The position numbers and the translations under genes are program-made. This document shows positions 1 through 12,117 of a DNA stretch of 64,000 nucleotides, piece after piece. Source of the stretch: Homalodisca vitripennis. Taxonomy: Eukaryota > Arthropoda > Insecta > Hemiptera > Cicadellidae. A model generated the notes under the pieces. The model saw only the letters and a program-made list of their open reading frames with translations, did no database searches and was not told the DNA's origin. The number at the start of each line of letters is the position of its first letter. Position 1 is the stretch's first letter. The stretch covers positions 6,709,001 through 6,773,000 of the forward strand of contig NC_060207.1 in NCBI RefSeq assembly GCF_021130785.1. Direction: 5' to 3'.

Positions 1-477
1 TTTTAAAGGTCCTGATGAAAAAACTATTAATCACACAAGTGACCTTTTGGAGCAGCTAAAAATTTTAAATTTTAATCACCATTCAGTAATTTCGTACTTT
101 AAAGTTATTAAAACAGGAAAAATCAATCAAGGCATGTGTTTAAATGTGATAAATATTAAATAACAAATTTTAAAAGAATTAATTTGAATTCCTAACTCAA
201 GAGAAGTACATACAAGTTGTGCACTTTGTCCAGTGGGATCGGTTGATTGTTGTCTTCAATACCATCAGTATCTTGTCATATTGACACTGAGTGGTGCTTA
301 ACATTTAAATCTGAAGAACATAATTTAATATATCTTACTTTATTAAGGAGAGCCAGTTTCTTTGTTTGACACATATTCTGCCAGTCATCATTAGTCACTG
401 GTATTTTACGAGTTTTACGTCAAACAGAATAAGGAAGAGATGCTTTAACAGGTAAATAGTACTGATAAAAGGTGACA

Positions 478-549
478 TGGTCACAGAAACGATTCGAACC
501 TGCACCTCTAACACAAATTTAAAGTCCAAAGTCTTACACCGTGTGGACA
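478..549 (-). other. Degenerate tRNA-like (Leu/Ser-type) sequence, left-arm copy
   Basis: The minus strand carries a B-box-like GGTTCGAATC preceded by a tRNA-like body with a long variable region. The anticodon stem and T stem are only partly paired, so this is more likely a decayed tRNA or the head of a tRNA-derived SINE than a working gene. The mirror copy is at 18548-18615. Confidence 0.25.
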
Positions 550-1974
550 TAGACACATCCTGCAATAGTTTTATAATGAAATATTAAAAATATTACAAGA
601 TGTAAATTAATTATTCAATTAATCGGGGACCACTGGGTATGGAGAGTGAAAGATTATTACTTACATAGTATGAAAACCCATGATTTTAGTTAATGTATTA
701 GTATGAGTGTTTCATCATGAAATACCTATCCTGAAGTAAAAGACATGTTACATGTATCATTAAATAAAGTTCATGCACACTCTGGCATGTTAATATAGGC
801 TTTTCTATTTCTGTTCATTAGTCACTCTACTCACTACCTTCGATCTGAGGATAAAAAGCATGTCAGTTCACATTGATATTGTTATTGAAAACTGGCATTT
901 AGCTCTCCATGCTTTCCTTGGCCCTATATCTATTTTTTCGGGTGAATTAATTTGTCTTCAATTGCATCCAATAATTTAAACTTAATTAAAATAACGCAAT
1001 TATATTAATATAATTTCATTATTATATAATTATGGTGCATATATATAATTTTGAAATGAAAAATAAATCTGGGCTTATGCAGTATCATACTTCTAAATTG
1101 CTATTACAACGTCTAACCTATAATTAAATAGACAAAAATAGTTTCTAATCCACGAGACATAATGTTCACATGTTTGAGTTGATATTACAGTTATCAATCA
1201 CCAAACGGTGTTGATAACTTAATCGTTTTTGTCAAATTTCTTTAGTTATTTACAACTTAAAACCACCGGAACGGATGGCTGTGTTGAATTTCAAATAAGC
1301 CAAGTTGACAATATTCATACGGCACTTGAAAGTAAAATATATGTAAGGTTAAGAATTCTTTGTTAGTGCTTTATTATAAATTGGAATACTTATCATTTTT
1401 ATTGTGAATTTTATTGCAATTATCGGGTAATTTCACTGTTAGTTTACTATTATTTAGGTCAAAATATGTTAGGAGGGTTACGGTTAACGTGAAGGAGGGT
1501 TGCAGTGATATCCTTGATAATGCCATTAATCAAATTAATACATTTAACTAACATATTGGTTTAATACATATAGGATATAGCCTAAAACAAGAAAATATTG
1601 TTACACTTAATTTGGTTTTTATTAAATCCTCTTGAAACCCTTGTTTTTGTTCTTTAAGGATGCAGTAGTCTAGGCACGTATAATTAATATGACACGTCTG
1701 AATTGTCTACATGTTCCAAAGTTTGTTGGAGGGGCCCACAACGTCCCTTATCTATTGATTCAGCTCATTGAACTGCCTGTTCCTTCTTGTTACTTGTGAA
1801 TATTATAATCTATTCGGAATATGACAGTTACAGGAGACCAAAGATGTAACTTTCCATATTGGGTTATTCCATAATTATTATGTAGTGTTACAATAGATAT
1901 TCCATATTAATTATTCTATAATTGAGACTAAACTTTTTGCACCTGATGAGAAAATGAGAGTGCTAATTTCCCTG
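550..1974. other. AT-rich arm sequence, no gene; contains the empty mariner site
   Basis: No coding region is recognised. Near 1037-1050 lies the short TA-rich sequence that corresponds, in the right arm, to the target of the mariner insertion at 15829-18035. It is therefore the unoccupied pre-insertion allele. Confidence 0.6.
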
Positions 1975-2790
1975 TATTACACTTACTTACTGCCGTGGTT
2001 CTTGGTACCCAAGGTGGCACTTTGCCTCGCCAACACACTGCCTCCAGATCTCTCTATCCATTGCCTCTTCTTCCCTTCTTCCCAGTTTTCTTATGTCTCT
2101 TCTGATCTGGTCTCGCCATCTCAACTTGGGCCTTCCTGGTGCTCTTCTGCCCTCCGGATTGTTTACAAGGACGTTCTTGACTAAGGAGTTGTCCTCCTTC
2201 CTTAGTAAATGGCCAGCCCCCATCTCATTCTCCTAATTCTCACCTCGGCCACTATGTCTGGGTCCATATATAGTTGCCTCAACTCTACATTATGTTTTAT
2301 CCTCCACTCTCCATCTACAAGGGTTGGCCAATAGATTTTTCTCAATAATTTGTTCTCAAATACTATCAAACGTTTTTCTGTTTTACTTTTCTGTTTACTT
2401 AACACCCAGTTTCTTAGCCATATAACTGAACTGGTCTTAAAATGGTTTTATATATACGGAGTTTGGTTTTGTGTGATAGTAGTCCAGAGCTTAATAGCTT
2501 ATGGCATGCTGATAAAACTTCTGTGTGCTGCATTTATCCTTTGTTGTATTTCCATATCTTCTTCATTATTATTCGTCAGCATTACTCCCAAATAAGTAAA
2601 GTTGTTTACTTTTTCAAATTTGTGCCCTTCCATTTCTATATTATTTTCATTGTTTATTTGGGTTGTTCTCCCACACTCCATTATTTTGGTTTTCTCTTCA
2701 TTTATGCTTAAACTAACTTTTTGTGTATGGTTTAGTTTTGCGACCAGCACTTTCAGCTCTTCTTTACACTGTATTTTATAATCTATGTGT
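1975..2790 (-). pseudogene. LINE reverse transcriptase C-terminal remnant, left-arm copy
   Basis: Read on the minus strand, three short frames in succession resemble the C-terminal part of an insect LINE endonuclease/reverse transcriptase. They contain a KVNNFTYLGV-type motif (about 2620), then the 'EWRIKHNVEL' region (about 2300), then the basic 'RRAPGRPKLRWRDQ' tail (about 2130) ending at 1987. The frames are out of register with each other, so the copy is frameshifted, and it is 5' truncated. The catalytic YADD motif is missing. An RTE- or CR1/Jockey-like origin is plausible but the clade is uncertain. The inverted copy in the other arm carries the same lesions, so decay preceded the duplication. 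Confidence 0.7.
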
Positions 2791-3421
2791 AGCCGATGAA
2801 ACGATGTATATTCTTTGTTTTAAGCTTCTTCATCGTCGACTTTATCCGCTATCACCAGACGAACATGGCTCCAGAATCCAGGATTCAATTCTGTATTAGT
2901 ATTAGATCCAAACGTGCAGTGGAAAGTGAATTGGAGCTAAAATCAACTTTAATATGAAAACAATGTCCGACGGTTAAAATGATATAACTTACGCAGTTTC
3001 TGGTATCTTTTATATAAATTTCCATTAAATAAAATTATAAGTGCTACTTTTCATCTTTTTCGTAATTCACTTCCATTTTACTGACAGTATCCTATACTTT
3101 CAGAAACAGTAGCTGGCCATATTAATGGCATAAGATATTGTTTTGCGCTTGCAAACATCAATTACTAAAGCTATAATATTCAGGAAGTTTAATTTGTTCT
3201 GTTTTAGTAGATGCACTCCATAAGGGTAAAACTCCTTAGTTTAACTACAGGCATTCCATGCCAGGCTTCATGGAACACATTATAGTCTTGCTGCGTTTAC
3301 TAACTTTAGAGTGTAAGAATTATAAGCATAAACAAGTAAGCACAGCGTAATAAAAAATTTTATTAATGTTGCAATTTAAAAACGACATGAGATTTAACTA
3401 AATAAATTTAATTTCCGTTCG

Positions 3422-3473
<52 letters not shown>

Positions 3474-4789
3474 CAGTTGAATCTTGTTAAATTACCGTTG
3501 TTATTGTTAAATCTTGTCATACTTGTTAAATCTCATATATATAAATATAATGTATTTTTTCTATATTTTGTAAGAAAATGATAACTAGCTTAATCTGGCT
3601 TTGCGTATTCTTATGGATTACCCGAATTGGGTTTCAGTATTTCTAATTAGTGAAATGTAATAAGAAATTAGTTGACTTCTGAAAGAAGTTTATATATTTT
3701 TAATTTGTTTAATTGTTTAAGCAAAAGGCATTTATATAATTAGGTTTAATTAAGTAATAATACAAATTATATTGTTAGACAATTTAATAATATCCTATGA
3801 CTCAACTTTGAGTTGAACGTTTGTAGCAGTATCTATTGATTACTGAATTAATGACCAAACTGTTCTTAGCCTATTTTCTTTCCAATTTAAATCAGAAATC
3901 GGGAAAAACCAACGTGAACAAAATTTATAGCTTTTTTAATTGGAGTCTTTTTATTGCAACTGATAAGTGTACGCTCAAAAATTTTGTATCACAAATAAAT
4001 ACAAAAAGGCTTGGCTACTGCAATCTTGTTTAATGCTCTCAGTAAATCTATTTGTATAAGGTTTCACATCGCACGCTGCATACAAATGCAGGTAAAATAT
4101 GCAAGGATTTCTATCATCCTAACCGGCTGAATCCTTACTTACATTTTTTACTTACATCGTAATGAAAATTTTTCTAAAACCTACATTTTCATTTTTCAGA
4201 TATAAATGAAAAATTCAGCGTTTAACACTGAAAAATTCGTAGCTGAGGTTCAATCTCCCAATTTAAACATTTTTTTTTATTTTTCTTAGCTTTGAGTGGG
4301 ACCAAAACTTATGAATATATATGCGTTTACCAAGAATAACGCATTTTGAGTCATACTTACAATTTAAGCTGTAAACATAAAACTGTTAAATAAAAAATTA
4401 TATGTAAGATCTAAATAACAAATTTGAATTACACTTGAAATAAATGATGACGTTCATTAAAGACTAGTTATGCAGATACTTGTATACTTCCAACTATCTG
4501 CATTTTATTTTTAATCGCAACAAAACATACTGTGTTAAACAATATTACCACGGTTACATTATTTTTCTCATGGACGTTTTAAAGATAAACATCAAGTAGG
4601 TGTGAATGGTTTATTCTACGTGAATATTGACTTCTGCTACTTTTCACCATCTGCTTAGTCCATGTAGTGTCTCCTTCAGGGCCTGAAAACTGATTCTTTT
4701 TGGATCTCTTCAGCAAGATGAGAACTCTAGATTCCAGGAGTCAGTCTATGACAGTATCAGATTTTAGATGTTGCAATAAGCGGAAGGAC
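2791..4789. other. AT-rich arm sequence with a TA microsatellite
   Basis: No gene is recognised. The stretch includes the pure TA run at 3423-3472 and a 65-residue AT-rich frame at 3836-4033 with no recognisable motif. All of it is mirrored in the right arm. Confidence 0.5.
3423..3472. repeat. (TA)n microsatellite, left arm
   Basis: This is an uninterrupted TA run of about 50 bp. The mirror locus at 13387-13452 is longer and interrupted, so the two arms have slipped independently. Confidence 0.95.
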
Positions 4790-4998
4790 TTAGGTAGTTT
4801 TGAGGACATCTCTGTTAAGGGCGCGAGATATCTCATTGAATAAGAGTGGGCTGTTCAACTGATATAACCCATTATTTTCTACGGGAAAGCATTCAAAAAA
4901 ACGTGTAGTATTAGTAATTATATTTATTAGCTGAGGTTTAGCGAAATCCGTCAGTTGGGAGGCTAGACAAGTCTGCCGTCTCCCTGTCGCCACAATAT
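4790..4998 (-). pseudogene. Candidate terminal exon, frameshifted left-arm copy
   Basis: This minus-strand frame follows an acceptor-like 'gttttccag' and mirrors 11858-12117. Compared with that copy, it lacks one ACT triplet (a Thr) and has one extra C near 4802. The extra base shifts the frame and ends it 17 residues earlier. The product is not recognised. If the right-arm frame is a real exon, this is its disabled duplicate. The differences also show that the two arms are not simply one sequence counted twice. Confidence 0.3.
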
Positions 4999-5476
4999 CT
5001 GGAAAACAAACTAACCTACAGACTTTACATATTTAATTCGCCTCATTTTTACGTGATGAACTTTGAGTACAGTTATCTTACATGACACTTTAAGAGATTT
5101 GGCGAGCCGACATATTTACATTGGTCTTTTGGGTAACCAAGATGGCAACAAAAAATCATAGAATCAACAAATTTATAAACAAATTTCAGTAAAGTAATGT
5201 GATATTTTAAACACGTGATATTTGGTGGATCGCTTGATAAAACTTTTGTTACATAAAAATCGGGTCCCTCGATACTCCATTGTATCAGTTTATTTATATA
5301 TAAACTAGATAGGGCGTGTCACGTGACACATCGTGTGCCTTGCTACTACCTTGTTATTGTCATTACCTGAGGTTGGTGTGGTCTGATTGAAAACGAAATA
5401 AATCATTTAAATAACTTTTTAGAGTTGAATTTATTAATCAAAACCGCCATTAAAATCCAAAAGTTGGTCGTGTACA

Positions 5477-5527
5477 ATGTCCACAGTGACAGTTCCTGCT
5501 AACTTTAATCGTGTTCCAACAGTTCAG
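5477..5527 (+). other. Possible short first coding exon (17 codons)
   Basis: An ATG with favourable context (tacaATGtcc) opens a frame beginning MSTVTVPANF. After 51 nt it meets CAG|GTAAAC, a fair splice donor. The open frame would otherwise run to 44 residues. No downstream exon in compatible phase was found within the arm, and the product is not recognised. A mirror copy lies on the minus strand near 11325-11380. Confidence 0.15.
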
Positions 5528-5840
5528 GTAAACTGCTGTGTTGGGCAGATTGGGGTTTGTCCGTTAATTTGTCTGGTTAAAGTCTACGGATTGTGTTTAG
5601 AGTACTGTTGATTGGATTGAAAGCAATTCACTCGTGGAATATAAGTTCGGATCTCTTTTTTCCCATTTAGAGATCGATTTTAAGCCATGTAACAAAACGT
5701 ACATAGGGTGAATCTAGAATAGAGTGACAAAATTTAAGAATTGGCTTAATACTTACTGTCTCGGCAAATGCATGTCCTAAGATTTAGTTTGTGTATTTTA
5801 CGATTTATCAAAGAAAAATATGAAGTGGAAGTGTTTAAAG

Positions 5841-5900
5841 TACAAGTATTATGATATACTAACAAGTATTATGATATACTAACAAGTATTATGATGTACA
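5841..5900 (+). repeat. Three 20-bp tandem units, left arm
   Basis: The unit aacaagtattatgatatact is repeated three times, the last with one substitution. The inverted equivalent is at 10959-11016. Confidence 0.9.
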
Positions 5901-6724
5901 AATAACTAATTATTTAAAACATATTATACTTTTCTACACGAAGTCTAATGTGGAAGCTTTTGATATTTTTTAATGTTCAATTTTAGAAGAACTCAATAAA
6001 TACAAAAAAACTAATAACATGCTTACAAGAGTTATATATTTCTATAACTATTACGATACTTTGCTTTAAGGGTTACTAGTAAAGCACTGTTAGTGTAAAA
6101 TGAACCAGCGTGTGAAAATTGCGGGCAGGCGAAGAATACTGTTCGCCAGGCGCAAAAAATAAAAAAATACAATAATAATTGTACTATAAAATAGCTAAAA
6201 TAATGCTTCAATTTTTTTGGATGGTGTCTTTTTGGTTGAATTTATTTTTTTTTAATTGTATTTCCGAATTTGTGAACTACGTTCTTTTCATGAGCTACTA
6301 GAGCCTGCTTCGGACTTCCTTTTTTCACTTCTCATCAAGATTATGTCTAGGTAGCTTCAGAAGGTATAAGTTCTATATTCATGCATAGTTATATATTAAG
6401 GTTCCTCTGGTTTTTCAATATTTAACTATATTCTTATCCCGCTGTTTATTAAGTTCTAATTCATCTACATTATCCAAATATCCAAATTAATAAAACTTAA
6501 AAATCTTTGGTCCCCGTTTAAAATGTGCCTTCAAACTGTTTGGGCAACTATTTGAATTTTCTTAACTATAACTTGAACTTCCATGCATTAAAGTAGGTTA
6601 TTGATTCTTGAGACATATATTTTAGCTATATTTGTTTATTTCAAAACAAAATTTTTCTTGACATTTCATTAGTCTAATTTTATGTAGTTTCGCCCGTAAC
6701 CAGTGTTTTCAATATTTTAGATCA

Positions 6725-6888
6725 ATGAGTTTTGTTAACTACTTCTACAGAATTCGTAAACACTGTTATAGTGTCTCCGGTCCTTATACCGGTACCGATG
6801 CTTACGTCACCGTTCTGAACAATGTACGGTTGCCCAGGGATGGGCTTCCACTACGATGGACGGGAGCTAAGTCATACAGCAGAGACAA
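6725..6888 (+). other. Unrecognised short ORF at the inner edge of the left arm
   Basis: A frame beginning MSFVNYFYRIRKH runs to the end of the arm, and its mirror on the minus strand is 9968-10130. The shared part, about 54 codons, is richer in GC than its surroundings and follows a pyrimidine-containing 'atattttag', a possible splice acceptor. Beyond the palindrome edge the two copies run into unrelated sequence: CA-repeat DNA on this side, an AT-rich tail on the other. It may be an exon cut by the rearrangement. No family is recognised. Confidence 0.25.
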
Positions 6889-8870
6889 ACAGGCACACAC
6901 ACACAAAACAGGCTGACACAGACAAACAGACACCCACACACACAAAACCGAGATACGTAAGTACCCCGGCATTTAAGTTGCCCTGTAAGTGGACTTAAAG
7001 AGATTATCTATCCCTGTTCTACCTAATTCTCCTAGCCAATTATTAACTATTTTCTTATATGAATAGTAACTGCATGGACCGGGAGTTTTCATTTGGTGGG
7101 GTATTTTTGAGAAAACAGTACTAGCTATATAATAAGTGTCTGTAAAATTTATAGATTTATTGATTCTTGGTGTTATAATACCCGAGTTAATCTGTGTTCT
7201 TGTAACGTATGGGTGGTTGGTTTTTTTGAAAATATTTTCTTGATTTTTAAAAATGTATAAGATTATTGTTCTTGCATATAACTGAGTTATATTAAAAACC
7301 TTGAACTCATTAAATAATAATTCAGATGAGTAACTAATTGGTTTTTGTAATGCCGCTTTCATAATGGCTTTCTGTGAAGTATGTAATGGTAGAAGAATAG
7401 TTTTATATGCTCCGCCCCAAGCAATGATACCAAATTGTAATAATGATTGTACATATGCGTGATAAACTGTTTTCATCAAAGCCGGCGTTAATATTTTGTG
7501 AAGAACAGAAAATATATAAATAAACTTTCTCAATCTGTTCTTTAACAATTGCACATGAGCTGTCCACTTAAGTCTACTATCAAATATTACACCGAGGTAC
7601 TTGTAATCTGACACTCTTTCAACAGTTTCGCAGCCACATTCATTCTGGCCTGCACAAGTATGGAGTTTCAAAGTAAGGTTCACAGGATCTCCGTCAGCTC
7701 TCAATGATATTGCCATTCACTTGGTTTTATGTAAATTGACCGTGAGCTGATTTTGGTCAAACCATCGCTTGACAGTGCGCAGCCCCCGCTCCGCCGCTCC
7801 ATATGCTTCCCCCCAGCTGGATCCCTCGAACAACAAGGCTGTGTCATCTGCATATAGAAAGATCTGACCACCTAGAAGGTTAATTTTACCAATGTTGTTT
7901 ATATAAATTAGGAACAAAAGTGGTCCTAATGTACTACCTTGAATAACACCATATTCAACCTGTTTTTGTTAAACTATGATTGCCTAAAATTGAGACAACC
8001 TGATATCTCTCACTAAGATAATTTTTAAACCATTCCAAAGTCGTACCTCTAACACCTATACAAACTAGTTTTATTACTAGTAACTCTCTATTGACTGTGT
8101 TAAAAGCTTTGGCTAGATCTATGAAAACTATTAGTACTTTCTTATTACGTCCAACTGCATCATGAATTTCTTTTGTAAATAAAAATAAGTTATCGTTCAG
8201 GTTTTTATCACTCCGAAAGCCAAATTGTTTTCAATACAAAAATCCATGATTAATAACGTAATTTTTAAATTGTTTTCTAACACACTTTTATAAAATCTTG
8301 GCGAGGACACTTGCAAGTGTGATAGGCCTGAAACTAATGCACTGATTTTTTGGACCTCCTTTATATATAGGGATGACTTTTCCTCTTTTAAACGCGACCG
8401 GATAAATACCTTGTCTAAAACTATTATTTATTACGTGTGAAAGTGGAAATTTAAGAACTTGGACGTTTTCTTTTATAGACCAAACTGGTAGGTCGTCCAG
8501 CCTGGGGTGGACCCACCTCGCATGTCTTGTACTACTTTTACAATATCCTGCTCAGTGACAGGTTCCAGCTGAAATACAGAGTCCACCCTGTGCATGTCGT
8601 CGTCCACTACACACTCGGCCACAGGAGGGACAGCGCCGGCCATATTAGCTCCCACTCCTACATAATACTCATTAAAAGTATTTGCCACATTGATAATGTC
8701 TGAGTTCAAAATATTATTCTTGTTCGATAAAAATTGTTCAATCGGAAAATGATCTTTTTTAGTCACAGTGCCTGTAATTTCTCCAATATTTTTCCACAGT
8801 AATTTGCTATTGTTTCCCGCTTTACAGATATTCCTCCTGTAGTATTGGCACTTTGCATATTTAATTGTTT
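6889..8870 (-). mobile_element. 5'-truncated non-LTR retrotransposon (CR1/Jockey-like) in the palindrome 1 loop
   Basis: The minus strand carries most of a LINE reverse transcriptase followed by a short 3' end rich in TG repeats (the CA-repeat stretch 6889-6950 on the plus strand). The 5' end stops near 8870, where the match to LINE linker sequence gives way to AT-rich DNA. The 3' terminus abuts the inner edge of the left palindrome arm. The element lies entirely in the loop and is present once, unlike the arm sequences. Confidence 0.75.
6973..8870 (-). pseudogene. LINE reverse transcriptase, broken
   Basis: Reading from 8870 towards 6973, the order is: a linker region with 'PVTEQDIVKVV' (about 8560), the RT fingers (about 8250-8450), a catalytic 'FIDLAKAFNTV' (about 8105), 'GSTLGPLLFLIYIN' (about 7920) and the YADD catalytic box (7843-7854). 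The thumb and C-terminal 'SDYKYLGVIFDS' and 'KFIYIFSVLHKILTP' regions follow. The RT copies element RNA into DNA at a nicked target. An in-frame TGA at 7717-7719 interrupts the palm, there are frameshifts near 7955 and in the fingers, and the N-terminal endonuclease is missing. Apart from these lesions the frame from about 7965 to 6973 is intact, so the insertion is fairly young. Confidence 0.85.
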
Positions 8871-8935
8871 TATTTAAGATATTTAAAAAACATGATTATG
8901 ATTTTAAAAACGTGATTATGAAAACATGTATCCAT

Positions 8936-8938
<3 letters not shown>

Positions 8939-9001
<63 letters not shown>
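8939..9001. repeat. (AT)n microsatellite
   Basis: This is an uninterrupted AT run of about 62 bp in the palindrome 1 loop. Confidence 0.95.
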
Positions 9002-9005
<4 letters not shown>

Positions 9006-9967
9006 GTAATGAAAGTAACTAAAATCTCCGAACTAACCTCACTACTTAAATTCAAGAGAACATGTTCTAAGATTCAAAGTATTATATTACATTTACATTT
9101 ATTTATTTATTTTATTTCCATATATACAAATATAGTCCCAACAATTTCACGAGAAAATTTCCATATGGGCATTTCCATCTTCACTGGCGTATACAATAAC
9201 AAAATTATTAATATACACTGTAAGATTCAGAACAAATTTAAAGTTGTATGATCTTAATAAACTAAAAATAACTAACAGTAACATTCTCTCTTTGTATGCC
9301 TGTTAACTAAATTCAAGCAGAGTAAAAAGAAATTCGGCAGCAGCAGTTTGACAAACGGCGACATAAGCATAAACACATTATTGGTTTCCAAACTTGTCAT
9401 TCATGTGTTCCGATCCATTGTTGCTTCATGGAATGCGTGGCTGTGATGTTACTTGTATATCTTAAGTACATAGTTTTATAGAAATCTCCTGGATTTATAA
9501 TGCCATAAACAGTGCTGAAACCCCCCTTACCCTCTTCGTGGAAGGTGCTGGAAGTCGGCTGGACCTAAAGAGAGAGGGGTCCCAAGTTAAAGAAAAACTA
9601 AATCATTTTCCAATTTTTTCGATTGCTATTCTGGAGGGAGGGCAAGAAAAATCAAATGAAGTATTCAGATAATTAATTGCCCCCTCCACCATTTATGTTT
9701 TGCACTAACATTTCTCCATAGCAGTATATAAAACGAGCAGTAATTGATTATAGTTTTAGCAAACATTATCCCTTTCCACGACAACTATAACAACTTTTCA
9801 TATAGCCAACAAATAAACAATGAAATGTTTAGGTCAAGGATTGAAACTCCTTCTTCCATATCTGCAAAATATGAACAAGGCCCAGATTCACATTTTTCAC
9901 TCTATGTAGTTGATTTCCCAAAATATTACAAACAAAATTAAAAAAAAAACCATGTAGGTTACAACCT
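9002..9967. other. Unique loop sequence of palindrome 1
   Basis: No gene is recognised. From about 9090 an 'atttatttattttatttcc' tract followed by AT-rich DNA resembles the 3' untranslated end of a minus-strand LINE. The rest is single-copy within the window. It ends at a poly-A/T tract just before the right arm begins. Confidence 0.4.
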
Positions 9968-10130
9968 TGTCTCTACGGTATGACTTAGCTCCCGTCCATC
10001 GTAGTGGAAGCCCATCCCTGGGCAACCGTACATTGTTCAGAACGGTGACGTAAGCATCGGTACCGGTATAAGGACCGGAGACACTATAACAGTGTTTACG
10101 AATTCTGTAGAAGTAGTTAACAAAACTCAT
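9968..10130 (-). other. Unrecognised short ORF, mirror of 6725-6888
   Basis: This is the minus-strand counterpart of the MSFVNYFYRIRKH frame. It is identical apart from one residue close to the palindrome edge, after which it runs out into AT-rich loop sequence at 9897. The same possible acceptor precedes it. Confidence 0.25.
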
Positions 10131-11576
10131 TGATCTAAAATATTGAAAACACTGGTTACGGGCGAAACTACATAAAATTAGACTAATGAAATGTCAAGAA
10201 AAATTTTGTTTTGAAATAAACAAATATAGCTAAAATATATGTCTCAAGAATCAATAACCTACTTTAATGCATGGAAGTTCAAGTTATAGTTAAGAAAATT
10301 CAAATAGTTGCCCAAACAGTTTGAAGGCACATTTTAAACGGGGACCAAAGATTTTTAAGTTTTATTAATTTGGATATTTGGATAATGTAGATGAATTAGA
10401 ACTTAATAAACAGCGGGATAAGAATATAGTTAAATATTGAAAAACCAGAGGAACCTTAATATATAACTATGCATGAATATAGAACTTATACCTTCTGAAG
10501 CTACCTAGACATAATCTTGATGAGAAGTGAAAAAAGGAAGTCCGAAGCAGGCTCTAGTAGCTCATGAAAAGAACGTAGTTCACAAATTCGGAAATACAAT
10601 TAAAAAAAAATAAAATTCAACCAAAAAGACACCATCCAAAAAAATTGAAGCATTATTTTAGCTATTTTATAGTACAATTATTATTGTATTTTTTTATTTT
10701 TTGCGCCTGGCGAACAGTATTCTTCGCCTGCCCGCAATTTTCACACGCTGGTTCATTTTACACTAACAGTGCTTTACTAGTAACCCTTAAAGCAAAGTAT
10801 CGTAATAGTTATAGAAATATATAACTCTTGTAAGCATGTTATTAGTTTTTTTGTATTTATTGAGTTCTTCTAAAATTGAACATTAAAAAATATCAAAAGC
10901 TTCCACATTAGACTTCGTGTAGAAAAGTATAATATGTTTTTAAATAATTAGTTATTTGTACATCATAATACTTGTTAGTATATCATAATACTTGTTAGTA
11001 TATCATAATACTTGTACTTTAAACACTTCCACTTCATATTTTTCTTTGATAAATCGTAAAATACACAAACTAAATCTTAGGACATGCATTTGCCGAGACA
11101 GTAAGTATTAAGCCAATTCTTAAATTTTGTCACTCTATTCTAGATTCACCCTATGTACGTTTTGTTACATGGCTTAAAATCGATCTCTAAATGGGAAAAA
11201 AGAGATCCGAACTTATATTCCACGAGTGAATTGCTTTCAATCCAATCAACAGTACTCTAAACACAATCCGTAGACTTTAACCAGACAAATTAACGGACAA
11301 ACCCCAATCTGCCCAACACAGCAGTTTACCTGAACTGTTGGAACACGATTAAAGTTAGCAGGAACTGTCACTGTGGACATTGTACACGACCAACTTTTGG
11401 ATTTTAATGGCGGTTTTGATTAATAAATTCAACTCTAAAAAGTTATTTAAATGATTTATTTCGTTTTCAATCAGACCACACCAACCTCAGGTAATGACAA
11501 TAACAAGGTAGTAGCAAGGCACACGATGTGTCACGTGACACGCCCTATCTAGTTTATATATAAATAAACTGATACA
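10131..11576. other. Right-arm sequence without a recognised gene
   Basis: This is the mirror of about 5280-6720, with the three-unit 20-bp repeat at 10959-11016. Nothing else stands out. Confidence 0.5.
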
Positions 11577-11774
11577 ATGGAGTATCGAGGGACCCGATTT
11601 TATGTAACAAAAGTTTTATCAAGCGATCCACCAAATATCACGTGTTTAAAATATCACATTACTTTACTGAAATTTGTTTATAAATTTGTTGATTCTATGA
11701 TTTTTTGTTGCCATCTTGGTTACCCAAAAGACCAATGTAAATATGTCGGCTCGCCAAATCTCTTAAAGTGTCAT
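11577..11774 (+). other. Weak candidate exon (66 codons)
   Basis: An ATG-initiated frame beginning MEYRGTRFYV reaches a good donor-like CAT|GTAAGA in phase 0 at 11774/11775. An acceptor follows 83 bp later at 11857/11858. However, the downstream frame needs a different phase, so the two cannot be joined as a simple two-exon gene. The AT-rich codon content makes chance a real alternative. Confidence 0.12.
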
Positions 11775-11857
11775 GTAAGATAACTGTACTCAAAGTTCAT
11801 CACGTAAAAATGAGGCGAATTAAATATGTAAAGTCTGTAGGTTAGTTTGTTTTCCAG

Positions 11858-12117
11858 ATATTGTGGCGACAGGGAGACGGCAGACTTGTCTAGCCTCCCA
11901 ACTGACGGATTTCGCTAAACCTCAGCTAATAAATATAATTACTAATACTACTACACGTTTTTTTGAATGCTTTCCCGTAGAAAATAATGGGTTATATCAG
12001 TTGAACAGCCCACTCTTATTCAATGAGATATCTCGCGCCCTTAACAGAGATGTCTCAAAACTACCTAAGTCCTTCCGCTTATTGCAACATCTAAAATCTG
12101 ATACTGTCATAGACTGA
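11858..12117 (+). other. Candidate terminal exon (84-codon frame), right-arm copy
   Basis: A strong acceptor-like 'tttgttttccag' ends at 11857. The following frame (ATGRRQTCLASQLTDF, later FFECFPVENNGLYQLNS) stays open to a TGA at 12115-12117. Composition and length are reasonable for a last coding exon, but the family is not recognised and no partner exon in the right phase was found. The left-arm duplicate is frameshifted (4790-4998). It may instead be part of an unknown mobile element. Confidence 0.3.

Larger units (their letters stand above)
4999..6724. other. Arm sequence with short tandem repeat and a possible small first exon
   Basis: No recognised gene. A 44-residue frame begins at 5477. 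Three 20-bp tandem units lie at 5841-5900. The rest is AT-rich and mirrored at about 10130-11850. Confidence 0.4.
1..6888 (+). repeat. Left arm of palindrome 1 (arm of at least 6.9 kb)
   Basis: This whole segment is repeated in reverse complement at about 9968-19092. Paired landmarks are the AT microsatellite (3423-3472 with 13387-13452), three 20-bp tandem units (5841-5900 with 10959-11016), a LINE remnant (1975-2790 with 14090-14882) and several matching reading frames. Position 1 pairs with about 19092, so the arm continues beyond the window start. The arms look nearly identical by eye, with scattered substitutions, small indels and different microsatellite lengths. The inner edge lies near 6888, where the match to the right arm stops at a CA-rich tract. 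Confidence 0.95.

Noticed and set aside
1954..2711. Plus-strand frames over the LINE remnant
   Set aside because: They are antisense to a recognisable minus-strand reverse transcriptase remnant and have no motifs of their own.
8870..9055. Open frame encoding alternating Tyr-Ile
   Set aside because: It is only the translation of an AT microsatellite. Similar frames near 22100, 27630, 35640 and 53050 were dropped for the same reason.
6889..9967. Palindrome 1 as a simple missed-adapter read artefact
   Set aside because: Such artefacts have no long asymmetric loop, and a mariner would not be present in one arm only. A more complex misassembly is still possible.
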